From: Fulvia fulva
Lineage: Eukaryota > Ascomycota > Dothideomycetes > Mycosphaerellales > Mycosphaerellaceae
Assembly: GCF_020509005.1 (NCBI RefSeq)
Contig: NC_063022.1
Span: 1,240,001 to 1,304,000, forward strand
Direction: 5' to 3'
Length of the DNA stretch: 64,000 nucleotides
The notes under the pieces are model-generated. The model was not told the origin of the DNA and did not search any database. It was given only the letters and a program-made list of their open reading frames with translations. Shown here piece by piece: positions 54,701 through 64,000 of the stretch. A program made the position numbers and the translations under genes. Numbering within the stretch: position 1 is the first letter of the stretch; each line of letters opens with the position of its first letter.

Positions 54701-57700
54701 CAAGTACATGAGCTTGCTCCCGATGAATGGATGGATGTCAGCGTTGAGCGTCTTGATCGCGCTGCCATCGAAAAGCAGCTTATGGTCAAGTCTCGGTCAA
54801 GTTCATCCTCTGACATCGTATTGGCACTCTCGAGCATTCCCTACTCGAAGATTGCCGCGGACAAAGCGATCGTAGATGCTATCCGTGTCCCTGGAGCTCT
54901 AGGCCAGCAAGTAGAAGACCTGACAAAACGCTTTCACGAGCATACCGATGCTCCTCTGTCATGGGATGCAGCGGGGCTACACCAGCTGGCAAAAGCAGCA
55001 GGCTTAGAGGTCCAAGTTAGCTGGGCCCGGCAGTATTCACAACGCGGTGGCATGGACGCCGTGTTCTTCCAACCTCGAGGTGAGATGCACTGTCGCAGGG
55101 CGCTCAAGTTTCCTGTCGATCATGATAACCGCGATCCGCGCACATTGTGCAATCAACCTATCCAAGTTGATGGGCGCATTGCTCTGCAACAAGAATTGGA
55201 GGTGTGGGCTCGCGACAAGCTTCCTCCGTACATGATGCCCAGAGCAGTTTTGGTTATCGATCAGATGCCTCTGACCAACAACGGCAAAGTAGATCACAAG
55301 AAGCTTGCCAAGATGGCTGCTTCGGAGTTCGCTGCGGCCATTAAGCGCGATAGCGCACGTAACCCGCCAACAAGAAGCGTCGACAGTTCCATAGAGACAA
55401 AATTGAAGGAACTTTGGGCAATGGTTCTCGACGTACCGGTTGCTAGCATCGCTGCCGACGACCATTTCGTTCGGAAAGGCGGCGATTCGATCAAGGTATG
55501 CTCTAAATACTACTCTCTTGCTTACACCATCCCTGATCTCCTCACGTAGGCAATGCGCTTGGCAGCGGCGGCCAGACGGCATGGTTTGACCCTCAAGATC
55601 CCTGGCATCTTGACCTCGCCGCGACTTCGCGACATGGCCAGAACGGTGCATGAAGAGGCAGTTGAGCAGCAGTTTTCAGTACAACCTGCTACGCATATCG
55701 ATGTTGCTCCCTTTGAAATGCTGCAGTACACTTCCGAAGCTGAGGCGCGAAGCTCGGCAATGACTCAATGCGACATCTCAGCCCATAGCATCGAAGACAT
55801 ATTCCCTTGCACGCCGTTACAAGCAGGTCTAGTGGCACTGAACCTTGCGAACCCTAGCGACTACATCGGTCGCCACGTGAAGCAGCTGCTTCCCACTACC
55901 GGCATAGAGCGGTTCCAAGTGGCGTTTGGGGATGTGGTTCGAGCCCATCCTATTCTGCGATCACGCATCATCTATCTGCCTGGTGACAATTTCGTACAAG
56001 TTGTGACTAAAAGCCAAATCAGCTGGAGCTTGGGAACTTCGGTCGAGGAATACACCAAGAAGGACCGACAAAACCATATGGGATTGGGACAGCCACTTGT
56101 ACGGGCGGCGGTGATCACGGAAGGAACGCAGCGCTACTTTATCCTGACGGCGCATCATTCCCTCTTCGACGGCTGGTCCATGCGAATCCTTTTTGACGCC
56201 CTTGATCGAGCTTATCATTCTTTGCCGATCTCGCCTCCACCGCCATTCCAGAATTTCATCAAGGCCCTCGTACAACATAACCAGTCCGAAGCTGGCAAGC
56301 AAGCGTGGAGAGCCAATCTGATGGACAACGAAGCAGAGCAGTTCCCACGCCTTCCCAACCCAGGCTATCGTCCGAAGTCGGACTCGCTTCATCATTGTCG
56401 GTTCCAGGATATGAGCTGGGGCGAGATGGATGTCACAGCAGCTGTTGCTGTACGCGCTGCTCTCGCGATCTTGATTAGTCAGAGAGAAAATGTCCAGGAT
56501 GTAGTGTTTGGGACGGCCTTGGCTGGAAGAGACAGTATCCCAGTGGCCGGTATCGAGGAAATGACTGGCCCCACGCTGACCACCCTACTAACGAGGGTCA
56601 CGTTCGCATGTTCGCAGGAAACAGTCGGAGACTTTCTTGTTCGCTTACAAAATGATTGGGCTGCTCTGTCCAGGTATGAACATATGGGCCTCGCGGCTAT
56701 TCGGGATTTGAGCGAGGACGCCCATCGAGCGACAGAGTTTCAGACTTTACTGGTTGTACAACCCAGTAAAGAGTCTTTGAAACACGGTGAGAACGGACAT
56801 TCTCTTTTCAAGCACGAAGCGTCCGTCCGGGCTGCCGATAATGATCTGGGTGCAATAAGCACATATGCCATGGTTATGGAATGCCAGCTGTCAAAGAATG
56901 GTGTAGACATCCGAGTGACCTTCGATTCGGCCGTGGTCCCAGAAGCACAGATGCGACAAATGCTGTCACAATACGAGACCATCCTGCGCAAGCTCTGCCT
57001 ACCTGAAGCGCGTGAGCAGCGTTTGTCAGAGATCGAGTGGCTCGGCGAGATTGACATGAGCGCTATCTGGAAATGCAATGCGAAAATGCCTGAGGCCATC
57101 GAATCTGCCACGCATGACCTACTATCATCAACAATCCGTCAACGCCCCAGTGCTCAGGCCATTGCAGCCTGGGACGGCGACCTGACGTATGAGGAGCTCG
57201 ATGGTCTTTCGACGCGGCTAGCAGATCATTTGCTGGACCACGGTGTTGTCGATGCCGTGGCCGTTGCGATCTACATCGAGAAAAGCAAGTGGACTGCAGT
57301 TGCCATGTTGGCTGTTATGAAGGCTGGAGGCACGTCATGTCTGCTTGATCCATCGTTGCCAGTGGCCAGACTCCAGTCTATGGTCGATCAACTGGGTCCC
57401 AGGATCATTCTGGCCTCGCCACGACAGCGGGTCTCGGCACAGGCTCTATTCAAAGAGCTAATTGTTGTTGTCGATGCTGCTAACGCCACACAATGGTCTT
57501 CCGCTACATCTGGGAGAGCCCTGCCCAGCGTTGATCCAGCGACGCCGCTGTATGTTGTCTTCACCAGCGGCAGTACAGGTAAGAAGTTAATGGATGACCT
57601 CCTCAAATATGAAAAGCCCCGGGTAGACACTAACACACGATAGGTGCACCGAAAGGAGTCGTCATTTCTCACGGCAGTTTTAGCAGCGCCATTGTTCATC

Positions 57701-60463
57701 AACATCCACGCCGGAGCGTTGGCGAAGACTCGAGAGTGTATGACTTCAGCTCGCTTGCCTTCGATGGCTCGTGGTTCAATCTGCTACATACTCTATATGC
57801 CGGTGGCTGCGTCTGCATACCTTCCGACACAGATCGACAAAACGACTTGAGTGGCAGTATACTCAGGCTCGGAGCAACATTCGCTTTCCTGACCCCGACT
57901 GTGGCTAGTACACTTGATATCGCGGCACTGCGGGCGCTTGAATCGCTGGAGATCGGGGGCGAAGCAGCTGATGAGGACGAAATGCAGAGGATTCAAGTCC
58001 ACACCAGCGTGAGATTCATTTACGGTCCTTCTGAATGTAAGTGTAAATCGCCGCACAACGGCTGCCCCATTGCAGCAAACTGACGCGACTGCTGTAGGCA
58101 CACCAATCACAACAATGACCAAGCCTGGAGCTCATGCTCTTAGCATCGGTCGACCAGCCGGAGTACTGGCATGGCTAGTGGATCCGCAGCATACAGAACG
58201 GCTCGTCGGAGTTGGCTGCATTGCCGAATTATGGCTTGAGGGGCCTTTAGTTGGAACTGGCTACTATAAAGACCCCAACCGTACCGCTGCCTCTTTCGTC
58301 GAGAACCCGCCTTGGCTGCTTCGCGATCGACCCGGTCGACCCGGTCGGAAAGGACGAGCATATCGTACTGGCGATCTGGTCAGATATCAACCTGACGGCA
58401 GTTTGACCTTCGTGGGACGCAACAACATGCAGCAAGTCAAAGTCCGTGGCCAAAGAGTGGAGCTACTCGATGTTCAGCACAATGTGCAAGATGTGCTGAA
58501 GAAGAGCCTGCCGGAGGTGTCGGTCATAGCAGATGTATGTGGGCCCAAGAAAGATACATTGGTGGCGTTTGTCCACGTACAAAACAAGTCATGGGCCGCT
58601 TTGTCGTTCAATGAACAGACGTCTCTGCTTCGAGAGAAGGCCGGGAATGCTAAAAATGAACTTGCTGGCATGGTTCCAAAGTATATGATCCCGGCGTTGT
58701 TCGTACCTCTAGAGAGCTTTCCGCTAAGTCCAACTGGCAAACTCGATAGACGCAGACTTCAGGCGATGCCTAATGAACTGACGCAGGAACAACGCAATGC
58801 CTGCTCCTTGCTGCCAAGTCACGATGCGTTAGCAGCTGATCAATCCAGATCATGCACGGAGGAGGAAGTACGATCACCATGCACGGAGGAGAAACTACGA
58901 TCCCTCTGGGCTATGGCCCTGAACATTGATGCTGAGAGCATCACCACAGAAGACAACTTTTTCCACCGCGGTGGTGACTCTCTATTGGCCATGAAACTGG
59001 TCAATGCGGCGCGACGAGCAGGTGTATCGCTCAGTGTAGCAGACGTCTGGACCTGGCCACAACTCAGTAGTCTTGCTGCGCATGTGGGGATATGCTCCTC
59101 GACGAACACTTCGCCAGGACGGATGGTCGAACCTGCGACCGCTGCTACCGTTGATCACGACGCGCATTTCTCCATGACACTGCCTTCCGAGACGCTTCCT
59201 TCCAACAAGCCCCCATCCTCCGAGACACTACCAGTGACTTGGTCCCAATATCAATTCCTCAATGGTACAGTCAATGGCTACTCTGCCCATGTGTACCACT
59301 TACTGGTCGACATCCCGGCGGGTTGCGACAAGGAGCAGGTCAAGAACGCATGTTCAAGACTGCTTCATGACTTCGACGTCCTTCGCGTCAGATTTGTATG
59401 CAGTCCCTATCGTGTGCATCAAGTCTTCGATGACTACCAAGAGAACCAATTGCCTTGGCAAGAGTTGCAAGCCAACGATCTCGACACGTTGGATACTATC
59501 AATCGCTTCTGCGAAGCGGACAGAGCCACACTCGGGGCGCGACCTCATCCACAGACAGCCACAACTCGTTTTGTGTTGATGCACCGGCAGCAAAGGCCAC
59601 ACAAGCTTGTGATGAGGCTCTGTCATGCCCAGTACGATGGAGTTAGCATTCCGCGAATGCTCTCCACCCTGACGAGACTTCTGCACAGCGGCACTGCTCC
59701 TGCTCCACCTCGATCATTCGCAGACTACCTTCGATATGTTCTGGCACAGAGCCCAGAGAGTTACCCGTACTGGCGCAAATTGCTACAGGGCACCAAGGCA
59801 CCAACTGTAATCCCATCAACCAAACATAGAGCCTCCGTTGGTGTGCATTTGATCAGGGTGAGCCACACCATTCCTCAGCCAACGATTGTCGCAAGCTCTG
59901 CCCAGACGCCCGCAGTCCGCTTTCTGGCATCTTGCGCCGCAATGCTCGCTCAGACGACTGCAACACGAGATGTGGTATTCGGTTGCATCATTTCCGGCCG
60001 CAGCAGCGTTCCGGAAGATCTTCAAGACGTCTGCGGTCCCTGTCTCAACGAGATCCCGGTCCGCGTCACATTTTCTGACTGCTCGTTAGCTGCAATAACA
60101 CCGCAGAGTGCTTTCGAAGTCCTGCGCCAGCAGATGCTCGAAAGCTCTGCGCATGATGCTGTAGGCTTTGACGAGATCGCTGCACATTGCACGTGTTGGG
60201 GCGAGGAGGTTGACGACTTTGGACTCACAGCGCACTATCAGAACTCGGCCAATCTGGACTTGGGTGTCAATGTTGCGAAGGAAATTTCTTGTGTGCAACA
60301 CGAGGACGATCTGCCGGTGCCAAAGGCCAACTATATCGAGGTCGAGGCGGTTCCTCTGCCAGACAAGACCGTCCGTATGAGTATCATGGGCAAGTCGTCT
60401 CATTATGATGAGCGATTTCTCGCGAGGTTACTGCATATGGTCTGCGGGAATTATCGCATGTGA
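51719..60463 (+). CDS. Bimodular NRPS: partial C-A-MT-T-C-A-T-C
   Basis: Cytosolic nonribosomal peptide synthetase of 2854 residues in four exons: 51719-55495, 55550-57578, 57644-58036 and 58098-60463, all in phase. Domains: C-terminal half of a condensation domain without HHxxxDG (about 25-230); adenylation 1 (IFTSGSTGRPKGV near 424, NGYGPTEN near 565, RGHRVEVDEID near 680); an N-methyltransferase inserted before the last A motif (VLEVGTGSGMML near 790); A10 NNGKVDHKKL; carrier 1 (GGDSIKAM near 1256); a full C domain (TAHHSLFDGWS near 1460); adenylation 2 (GSTGAPKGV, IYGPSEC, YRTGDLVRY); carrier 2 (RGGDSLLAM near 2358); and a terminal C domain with CHAQYDG (near 2576), the S/CHAxYDG form seen in fungal cyclising domains. 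There is no thioesterase. Likely product: a cyclised N-methylated dipeptide or a cyclo-oligomer of it (inference). Confidence 0.95.
58851..58904 (+). repeat. 27-bp tandem duplication inside NRPS
   Basis: Two adjacent 27-base copies (58851-58877 and 58878-58904) differing at about four positions, encoding CTEEEVRSP and CTEEKLRSL just before carrier domain 2. In frame, so it lengthens the linker or first helix without breaking the gene. Confidence 0.9.
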
Positions 60464-60504
60464 GGAGTTGCAACAGTGTTCAGTCATCACAATCATGTTC
60501 GCAG

Positions 60505-60892
60505 ATGACAGTCCCAAAAAAATACCCCATTGATCTTCACAAGCTTGGACAGCTCAAACTCAACACTTTCGGCGCGACTCTCACACCATTTCCTTCGACC
60601 TTAAATCTTTCTAGTTCGGCTTCGGCATAGACACCGCTACAATTGCTGGTCTCGGCCAGCCAGGAACGCTCAATGTTGTGGCTTACGATGTCATCGGTGT
60701 CCAGCTTCCCGTTCAGACTTACTCTTACGTCCCAGACAAGACCATCAATGGCGACCTCGTAGATGCACAGGCACCACCCGCCTTGACATGCAGAATGTGA
60801 CTTTTGCTGTGGCGACCAGTGAACCAACTCCGGAAAGGACTTACATTGCTCTTGAGGATGTCAACCACGTCAACCACGTCAACCACGTCTAG
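60505..60892 (+). pseudogene. Small ORF after NRPS, split over three frames
   Basis: 42 bases after the NRPS stop an ATG at 60505 starts MTVPKKYPIDLHKLGQLKLN. From about 60613 the next frame is protein-like (GLGQPGTLNVVAYDVIGVQL, YSYVPDKTINGDLVDAQ). From about 60780 a third frame reads MQNVTFAVATSEPTPERTY and ends in a VNH repeat and TAG (60890-60892). The sequence between has no GT donor before the first switch, so an intron is excluded there. About 129 residues if continuous. No family recognised. It is co-directional with the NRPS and could be a decayed cluster member. Confidence 0.45.
60860..60886 (+). repeat. (GTCAACCAC)3 tandem repeat
   Basis: Three perfect 9-base units, coding VNH-VNH-VNH at the end of the broken ORF. 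Confidence 0.95.
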
Positions 60893-61163
60893 ACGATCTA
60901 CTCTGGCGAGGGTTCGACACTGCTTTATTGCAATCAAGCGCGCGAAACACGGAGAAGAATGGTGGAAGACTGTTTTAAGGAAGCTCTTCGAGGATTGTAG
61001 TAGTCGGTCCTTGCCATGATAGAGAATGTAATGCTTGACCTGCTTCCTTCCCTTGCCAGCTCAGCCCAGTGGTTCATCCTTCCATGATTTTCCCTGGACC
61101 GGCTCTCATATTCAGCCTCTCCGCCTCGTGTTCGCTGGTCTTCGTCTGTCGACCGCAGCACAA
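60893..61163. other. Intergenic, no gene seen
   Basis: Convergent region between the broken ORF and F-box copy 1; nothing recognisable. Confidence 0.5.
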
Positions 61164-61895
61164 TCAGCCAACTATGAAGTCCGGCTTCTCCATCACCTTG
61201 TCAATTTGATCCTGGTTGAAGAACTTCTTCCAATTGAAGTTGAACTCAGGCCGCTCGTAATCGTAAGCCAGCATACTCGCCTCATCCCACTCCCACTCCA
61301 ACTCGTATCTGACATCCTCCTCCTTCCTCCGCGCTGCCCTCTCCAGGCTCTTCGCCATCTCGAACACCTCGCGCAATGTGCTGGACTTGATGTTAATCGA
61401 TGCCTGGCCCCAGTGGATGCGTCTGAGGTGCTCATTCGTACTGTCGATCGTGACTTCAGTCGGAAGAGCGCGTGCTTGGAGGAACATGTCCATGTAGGAA
61501 CATTTGCTGTTTGCGAGGATGTTCGACAGAGTGTCCTCGCCTACATGGATGATTCGTACCTCGGCGTGGAGTCTATCGTAATTTGTGATGCTGTGTGTGA
61601 TGTGAGAGCTCCAGGCATAGAACTCTGACAGCTCAGGAAAGAGCCAGCTGCTTGTGTCGAGTGCAAGCTCGTTGACCTCGTCTCGGTTCTTGGGCAGCTC
61701 GTTGTCCAGCTCGGCTGATTGTGGTTGAGTGGCGAAAAAGAGGCGGCGCTGGAGGGATGGAGTCTCGGTGATGATTGTCCGGATAGTCTTGTTGATGCGT
61801 TGCGATAGGAGAAGGTCTTTTGGTGGTAGTGCGAGTAGTATGAGCTTGCACAGCTCTGGCACGGCGATGACACGGTCGCATGCAGAAGGTGACAT
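61164..61895 (-). CDS. F-box protein, intact copy 1 of a tandem family
   Basis: 243 residues, single exon. The N-terminal F-box-like motif VIAVPELCKLILLALPPKDL is followed by LLSQRINKTIRTIITETPSL and RRLFFATQP, the usual start of a dothideomycete F-box subfamily. The middle has Trp- and His-rich strands (WSSHITHSI) and SYMDMFLQARALPTEVTI. The C-terminus is WGQASINIKSSTLREVFEMA followed by a charged helix with LERAARRKEED. The two following loci on the same strand are clear paralogues in the same order. Presumed SCF ubiquitin-ligase adaptor; target unknown. Confidence 0.8.
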   Translation of the reverse strand: MSPSACDRVIAVPELCKLILLALPPKDLLLSQRINKTIRTIITETPSLQRRLFFATQPQSAELDNELPKNRDEVNELALDTSSWLFPELSEFYAWSSHITHSITNYDRLHAEVRIIHVGEDTLSNILANSKCSYMDMFLQARALPTEVTIDSTNEHLRRIHWGQASINIKSSTLREVFEMAKSLERAARRKEEDVRYELEWEWDEASMLAYDYERPEFNFNWKKFFNQDQIDKVMEKPDFIVG

Positions 61896-62225
61896 CTTGG
61901 TGCACAGTGTGGTGTTGTGATAGTCTCCGATGTGGTGCAGATTAGTTTGTGGTGTCGCGGAGTGAGTCTAGTCTGGACAATTTTGAGCGAGTGGCAAGCA
62001 CGGGCCCACTTGCGCCAAGCCGTGCATGTGGAATAGACTCGGCTTACTCACATCACAAGCGTCAGTCGTAGATCGATGCGGTCATGGATCACAGAGACAA
62101 CCCATGCGTCACATTAGAGTATGGTCACTGATTTAGACCAACTACAATATAGCATAGTGGGAACAATAGGTCGCTAGCCTATTCAATGCGAACTGATCTT
62201 TGTTCCGCGTCTCCTTTTCCCTGAA
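61896..62225. other. Spacer between F-box copies, no gene seen
   Basis: 330 bases holding the promoter of copy 1 and the 3' flank of copy 2. Confidence 0.5.
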
Positions 62226-63036
62226 TTACACATCTTGACTCTTGGTCTCTCCGGGCTTATAGTGCGTACAATCAAATACATCAATGTCCACCTCATCGAC
62301 CATGCTTTCTAGCTGCTCCTTGGTGAAATGGTCTGTCATCTCGTACTCGTCCTTCGGCGGCGGATAACCCCATATCCTCATGTCGTCCTCGTCGAGATAC
62401 CACTTGTTCTCGTAGTCTCTGTCTCTCTCTAGAGCCTCTGCCGCCTTCTCCAAGCTCATGCAGATGCCCTAGAGCTGCTGCAGAGTCGCATCTCTCACGG
62501 TGACAATCGCATGACCCCACTGTGCATCAAGACCCAGTCTTCTGGCGTTAGGGGTGTTGTGAAGATGGTGAGTTTGACTGTGACAGGGTTCTGTTGAAGA
62601 TGTATGGCGAGATATGATGCTGCGCCATGGCTTGTGAGATCTCTCGGAGGACGGATTGTCGCGATGGAGAGAAGGTCGACTTCCGCACATGGGCTGCAGC
62701 TGTTGTAGGGGTCTTGGAGGTGAAACTTAATTCCGGAGCGTTCACCTAAGCAGCCATAGACCTCTAAGCCATAGTGAAGGCCACAGTCGTGAAGCAGGTC
62801 AGGGCTGTAGTTGTCCGGATGTGCGATGTTGCCGCGATCTGGATAGCCATGGGGAAACTGGCGGAAGAGGCGGCGAGGTAGTACTGGCGAGTTGGCGATG
62901 CATGCGATGAATGCTGGGTGGACTCGCTGCGCCAGCAGAAGATCTCGAGGCGGGAAGTGTACTGTAGCAGGATCTGTTCGAGGAGTTCTGGGATCGAAAC
63001 CACCTGTGTGGATGCCATGATGGATGAGTCGGCCAT
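62226..63036 (-). pseudogene. F-box copy 2, inactivated
   Basis: Paralogue of 61164-61895. It starts MADSSIMASTQVVSIPELLE (ATG 63036 or 63018), shifts frame near 62955-62965, then reads FPPRDLLLAQRVHPAFIACI and RRLFRQFPHG, matching copy 1 (LPPKDLLLSQRI, RRLFFATQP). It goes on to ASYLAIHLQQNPVTVKLTIF (copy 1: SYMDMFLQARALPTEVTI), shifts again near 62545, and reads AQWGHAIVTVRDATLQQL (copy 1: IHWGQASINIKSSTLREV). A TAG at 62469-62471 follows, then SLEKAAEALERDRDYENKWY to the stop at 62226. Two frameshifts plus one nonsense codon make it a pseudogene. Confidence 0.8.
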
Positions 63037-63640
63037 TGGGTTGCGTGGTCGTAGAATGAGGTTTGTACTGGAAAGAGAATGTAACTTCAAGGGCGGGCAC
63101 AGCCACTTTTATAGCACAGAGGACGGACCACGCATGTGACGAGGCGCAAAGCCGAAGCCACGTATCGCGGATGCATCAGTTAATAAGGCATCAAGACGAG
63201 CTTGTCCGCACTAATTCACCATTGTTCCCTCCATTTGAACTACGTGTAGCCCTGCCTCCCGGAGTCGCGGCGTGGGCGCACCATCACAACATACATAGTG
63301 TATGGAGCGCATGTGATTTGTAACAAGATACCGTATAGTCTAGAGATCATGTGGAACAGGATGAATCCGTGAGACTAGGAACTTATATCCAAACAGGCTG
63401 TTTGCTACCTGAAGTACGTCTTTCATGCGCCACCCTACATTGTCGTTGATGCCAAGCACCGGTGTTGAGATTTCTTTGACGAGGGAGCGATGCATCGCCC
63501 TGGAATGCCCTACACAGTTGCTGTCGGCGTACTCCACAGCACAGTTCCAACATCGTATAGCTCCGGAGATCCTCCGCACCCGTAGACACCACCCTCGCAG
63601 TCACAGACCGCCTCCATCAAAGATCCACCAACATTCCGTC
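63037..63640. other. Spacer between F-box copies, no gene seen
   Basis: 604 bases. A minus-strand frame at 63340-63579 is not similar to the F-box family and looks incidental. Confidence 0.45.
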
Positions 63641-64000
63641 TCATGTCCGCATACTGATCGTCGGCTCGCTCGGAATCATCCCAAGCTGCTTCTCACTGAA
63701 ACTGATTCGCCACTCGAAGACGTCCTCCAAAGTTACCTCGTCAACTCCACCCTTCCTGTTACGCTGCGCAGCTCTCGCTCTCTTCCCCTCCGCGATTTGC
63801 TCAAGACGATCTGCAGCACTCCTCAAGCTCACCACGATCTCGAGCAGCTCCCTTGACGTGCTGCGCCGAACAGTCACCACCGCAAGACTCCACTGAGCTC
63901 TCTCATCCGGGCTGCCTCGCGTCCCCCTTTGACAGTGCGCACCTCGGTGTCGCAAGGGTCGCTTTGGAGGTACAGGTCGAGGTATGAAGCGGTCTCGGTC
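63641..64000 (-). pseudogene. F-box copy 3, 3' part, frameshifted, runs off right edge
   Basis: Third paralogue, C-terminal part only. From the edge one frame reads ASYLDLYLQSDPCDTEVRTV (copy 1: SYMDMFLQARALPTEVTI) and RMRELS. The next frame continues ERAQWSLAVVTVRRSTSREL and LRSAADRLEQIAEGKRAR (copy 1: HWGQASINIKSSTLREV, LERAARRKEED) to a stop at 63641. The switch lies near 63880-63895 with no room for an intron. The N-terminal F-box would be beyond the window. Confidence 0.65.

Noticed and set aside
55037..55651. 204-codon minus-strand ORF in the NRPS
   Set aside because: Antisense to the end of NRPS exon 1 and the first intron; no domain.
1..64000. CRISPR arrays, bacterial operons, Shine-Dalgarno sites, riboswitches
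   Set aside because: The sequence is eukaryotic (spliceosomal introns, fungal gene families). The tandem repeats seen are short microsatellites without spacers.

Overview
The window reads as nuclear DNA of a filamentous ascomycete (Pezizomycotina), most likely a dothideomycete. The grounds are short GT-AG introns of 48-72 bases, a compact mix of housekeeping and lineage-restricted genes, HET, 2EXR/F-box-like and kelch genes, a bimodular NRPS, and a transposon remnant whose interior looks mutated by RIP. The class is inference; the exon models below were checked by hand for reading phase and close exactly unless stated.

Left third (1-30.5 kb): a partly unresolved minus-strand gene at the edge, cofactor-independent phosphoglycerate mutase, Mediator subunit 9, a frame-broken low-complexity gene, a SUR7/PalI-type membrane protein, a frameshifted SDR oxidoreductase, a 3.9-kb gene-poor stretch with decayed reading frames, a frameshifted HET gene, actin-related protein 4 divergent from the acyltransferase Gup1, another frame-broken gene, a secreted GH3 glycosidase, a six-exon MACPF-domain gene, a kinase-like orphan, a tiny membrane protein, a 2EXR-like gene, a truncated alpha/beta-hydrolase relic and a kelch protein.

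Middle (31-43.8 kb): a small secreted acidic protein with a KR site (three exons), mitochondrial ClpP sharing a 122-bp divergent promoter with a second predicted mitochondrial protein, two F-box/2EXR-like genes with overlapping 3' ends, a four-helix membrane protein, a PLP-dependent decarboxylase, phosphatidylserine synthase, a secreted FAD-linked oxidoreductase and a Gly/Asn-rich secreted protein.

Right third (44-64 kb): a full-length ABCB-type exporter (1305 aa), a SET-domain methyltransferase, a Tc1/mariner-like MITE lying in the divergent promoter, and a 2854-aa NRPS with the order partial C-A-MT-T-C-A-T-C. Together with the FAD oxidoreductase these make a candidate biosynthetic gene cluster at about 40.7-60.5 kb: assembly of an N-methylated dipeptide unit and release by the terminal C domain, oxidation, and export. 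A frame-broken small ORF follows the NRPS, then a decaying tandem array of three F-box paralogues that runs off the right edge.

A recurring feature is single-base frame breaks in otherwise well-kept coding sequence (SDR, HET, the 5.5-kb, 19.5-kb and 60.5-kb loci, F-box copies 2 and 3). They are either real pseudogenes or indel errors in the assembly. No rRNA, tRNA or CRISPR was recognised.
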